From Rhodococcus ruber (lineage in GTDB: Bacteria > Actinomycetota > Actinomycetes > Mycobacteriales > Mycobacteriaceae): DNA of 64,000 nt. The stretch is from assembly GCF_027270735.1 (NCBI RefSeq), contig NZ_JAPWIJ010000008.1:124001-188000 (forward strand), read 5' to 3'. The notes below the pieces were generated by a model. That model saw only the letters and a list, made by a program, of their open reading frames with translations, ran no database searches and was not told the origin of the DNA. This document shows, piece by piece, positions 63,047 to 64,000 of this stretch. Made by a program: the position numbers and the translations under genes. Within the stretch, counting starts at the first letter, position 1, and each line of letters opens with the position of its first letter.

Positions 63047-64000
63047 GTGAGCCTCACCCTCGGAATCGTCGGACTGCCCAACGTCGGCAAGTCCACCCTC
63101 TTCAATGCACTGACCAACAACGATGTGCTGGCCGCGAACTACCCGTTCGCCACCATCGAGCCCAACGTCGGTGTGGTCGCGTTGCCGGATCCCCGGCTCG
63201 AGAAGCTGGCCGAGGTGTTCGGGTCGGAGAAGCTCGTGCCTGCGCTGGTGTCGTTCGTCGACATCGCCGGCATCGTCAAGGGAGCGTCCGAGGGCGCTGG
63301 CCTGGGCAACAAGTTCCTCGCCAACATTCGTGAGGCCGACGCCATCTGCCAGGTCGTTCGTGTCTTCGCCGACGACGACGTGGTGCATGTCGACGGTCGC
63401 GTCGACCCGACCGCAGACATCGAGGTCATCGAAACCGAACTCGCGATCGCCGATCTGCAGACTCTCGAGAAGGCAATCCCGCGCCTCGAGAAAGAGGTGC
63501 GGATCAAGAAGGATCGCAAGCCTGCGCTCGACGCAGCTCTGGCCGCACAGGCTGTGCTGAACGACGGCAAGACGCTGTTCTCGGCCAAGGCGAAGCTGGA
63601 TTTCGAGCTTCTCGGTGAATTCCAGCTGCTCACCACCAAGCCCTTCCTGTACGTCTTCAACGCCGACGAGTCGGTGCTGACCGACGACGCGAAGATCGGC
63701 GAACTAGCTCGCCTCGTCGCGCCCGCTGACGCGGTGTTCCTCGACGCGAAGATCGAATCCGAGTTGCTCGAACTCGACAAGGAATCGGCAGCGGAACTGC
63801 TCGAATCCGTCGGACAGACCGAGCCCGGTCTCGATGCGTTGGCTCGCGCAGGCTTCCACACTCTGGGCTTGCAGACCTACCTCACCGCAGGCCCGAAAGA
63901 GGCCCGCGCGTGGACAATTCACCGGGGAGACACCGCCCCGCAGGCAGCGGGCGTCATTCACACCGACTTCGAGCGCGGCTTCATCAAGGCCGAAATCGTT
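63047..64000 (+). CDS. ychF: Redox-regulated ATPase YchF / OLA1 (3' end cut by window)
   Basis: YchF is an Obg-family ATPase that binds ribosomes. The visible 318 residues have the P-loop GLPNVGKST (9-17), FATIEPNVGVV, switch DIAGIVKGASEGAGLGNKFLANIRE (in part), the NADE-type specificity motif in YVFNADES and the start of the TGS domain (TYLTAGPKEARAWTIHRG). GTG 63047 begins VSLTLGIVGLPNVGKS. About 40 C-terminal residues lie beyond the window. It matches Rv1112, which in mycobacteria lies next to the DUF6542 gene. Confidence 0.95.
   Translation, partial: MSLTLGIVGLPNVGKSTLFNALTNNDVLAANYPFATIEPNVGVVALPDPRLEKLAEVFGSEKLVPALVSFVDIAGIVKGASEGAGLGNKFLANIREADAICQVVRVFADDDVVHVDGRVDPTADIEVIETELAIADLQTLEKAIPRLEKEVRIKKDRKPALDAALAAQAVLNDGKTLFSAKAKLDFELLGEFQLLTTKPFLYVFNADESVLTDDAKIGELARLVAPADAVFLDAKIESELLELDKESAAELLESVGQTEPGLDALARAGFHTLGLQTYLTAGPKEARAWTIHRGDTAPQAAGVIHTDFERGFIKAEIV

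Overview
This is a contiguous stretch of chromosome from a high-GC, mycolate-containing actinobacterium, most likely a Rhodococcus (R. fascians/Rhodococcoides-like). The evidence is: a mycothiol amidase (mca), an Emb-type arabinosyltransferase, F420-type oxidoreductases, frequent GTG starts, and gene order from greA to ychF that, from memory, follows the Mycobacterium tuberculosis Rv1080c-Rv1112 block. No rRNA, tRNA, CRISPR array, insertion sequence or prophage is visible. The last gene (ychF) is cut by the window edge.

Layout. 1-4.6 kb: the str operon (rpsL, rpsG, fusA, tuf) closed by a strong terminator. 4.8-8.6 kb: a two-gene RNA-repair cassette (hen1, pnkP). 8.7-19.5 kb: an ABM-domain protein, an Asp23/DUF6286 envelope pair, ilvA, and an envelope cluster (PQQ-propeller lipoprotein, Emb arabinosyltransferase, DrrAB-type ABC exporter, GH114-like lipoprotein). 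19.5-44.9 kb: the conserved block with greA, DUF4307, mca, a small membrane protein, a DUF255 thioredoxin protein, hemolysin III, a short-chain Z-prenyl synthase, coaA, glyA, phoH2, a degenerate acyl-ACP desaturase, fumC, glpX, DUF4245, xseBA, ispH and DUF6542. Lineage-specific insertions in it are a PAS-GGDEF protein, a SARP/BTAD regulator facing a large LuxR (LAL) regulator, a DUF885 protease-like protein and a limonene-epoxide-hydrolase-like protein. 44.9-63.0 kb: an accessory block between DUF6542 and ychF. It carries DNA repair (rmuC, sbcDC, ogt, ada-alkA), an AI-2E family permease, carbon-starvation genes (cstA, ybdD), an Entner-Doudoroff pair (edd-eda) with a divergent ROK regulator, and small regulator/oxidoreductase genes.

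The most unusual material is non-coding. Four 51-bp copies of one palindromic element lie at gene 3' ends (4672, 8983, 33848, 37146). They share an invariant asymmetric bulge, tolerate G-U but not A-C pairs on one strand, and sit inside non-conserved but self-complementary GC arms, so they look like a family of structured RNA elements. A second, cloverleaf-like repeat is complete after phoH (35519-35591) and occurs as half copies at 26584 and 31054. The phoH2 leader (33992-34186) holds five consecutive hairpins, three GGTACC-centred palindromes and a 17-codon upstream ORF with its own Shine-Dalgarno. None of these was matched to a named RNA family here.
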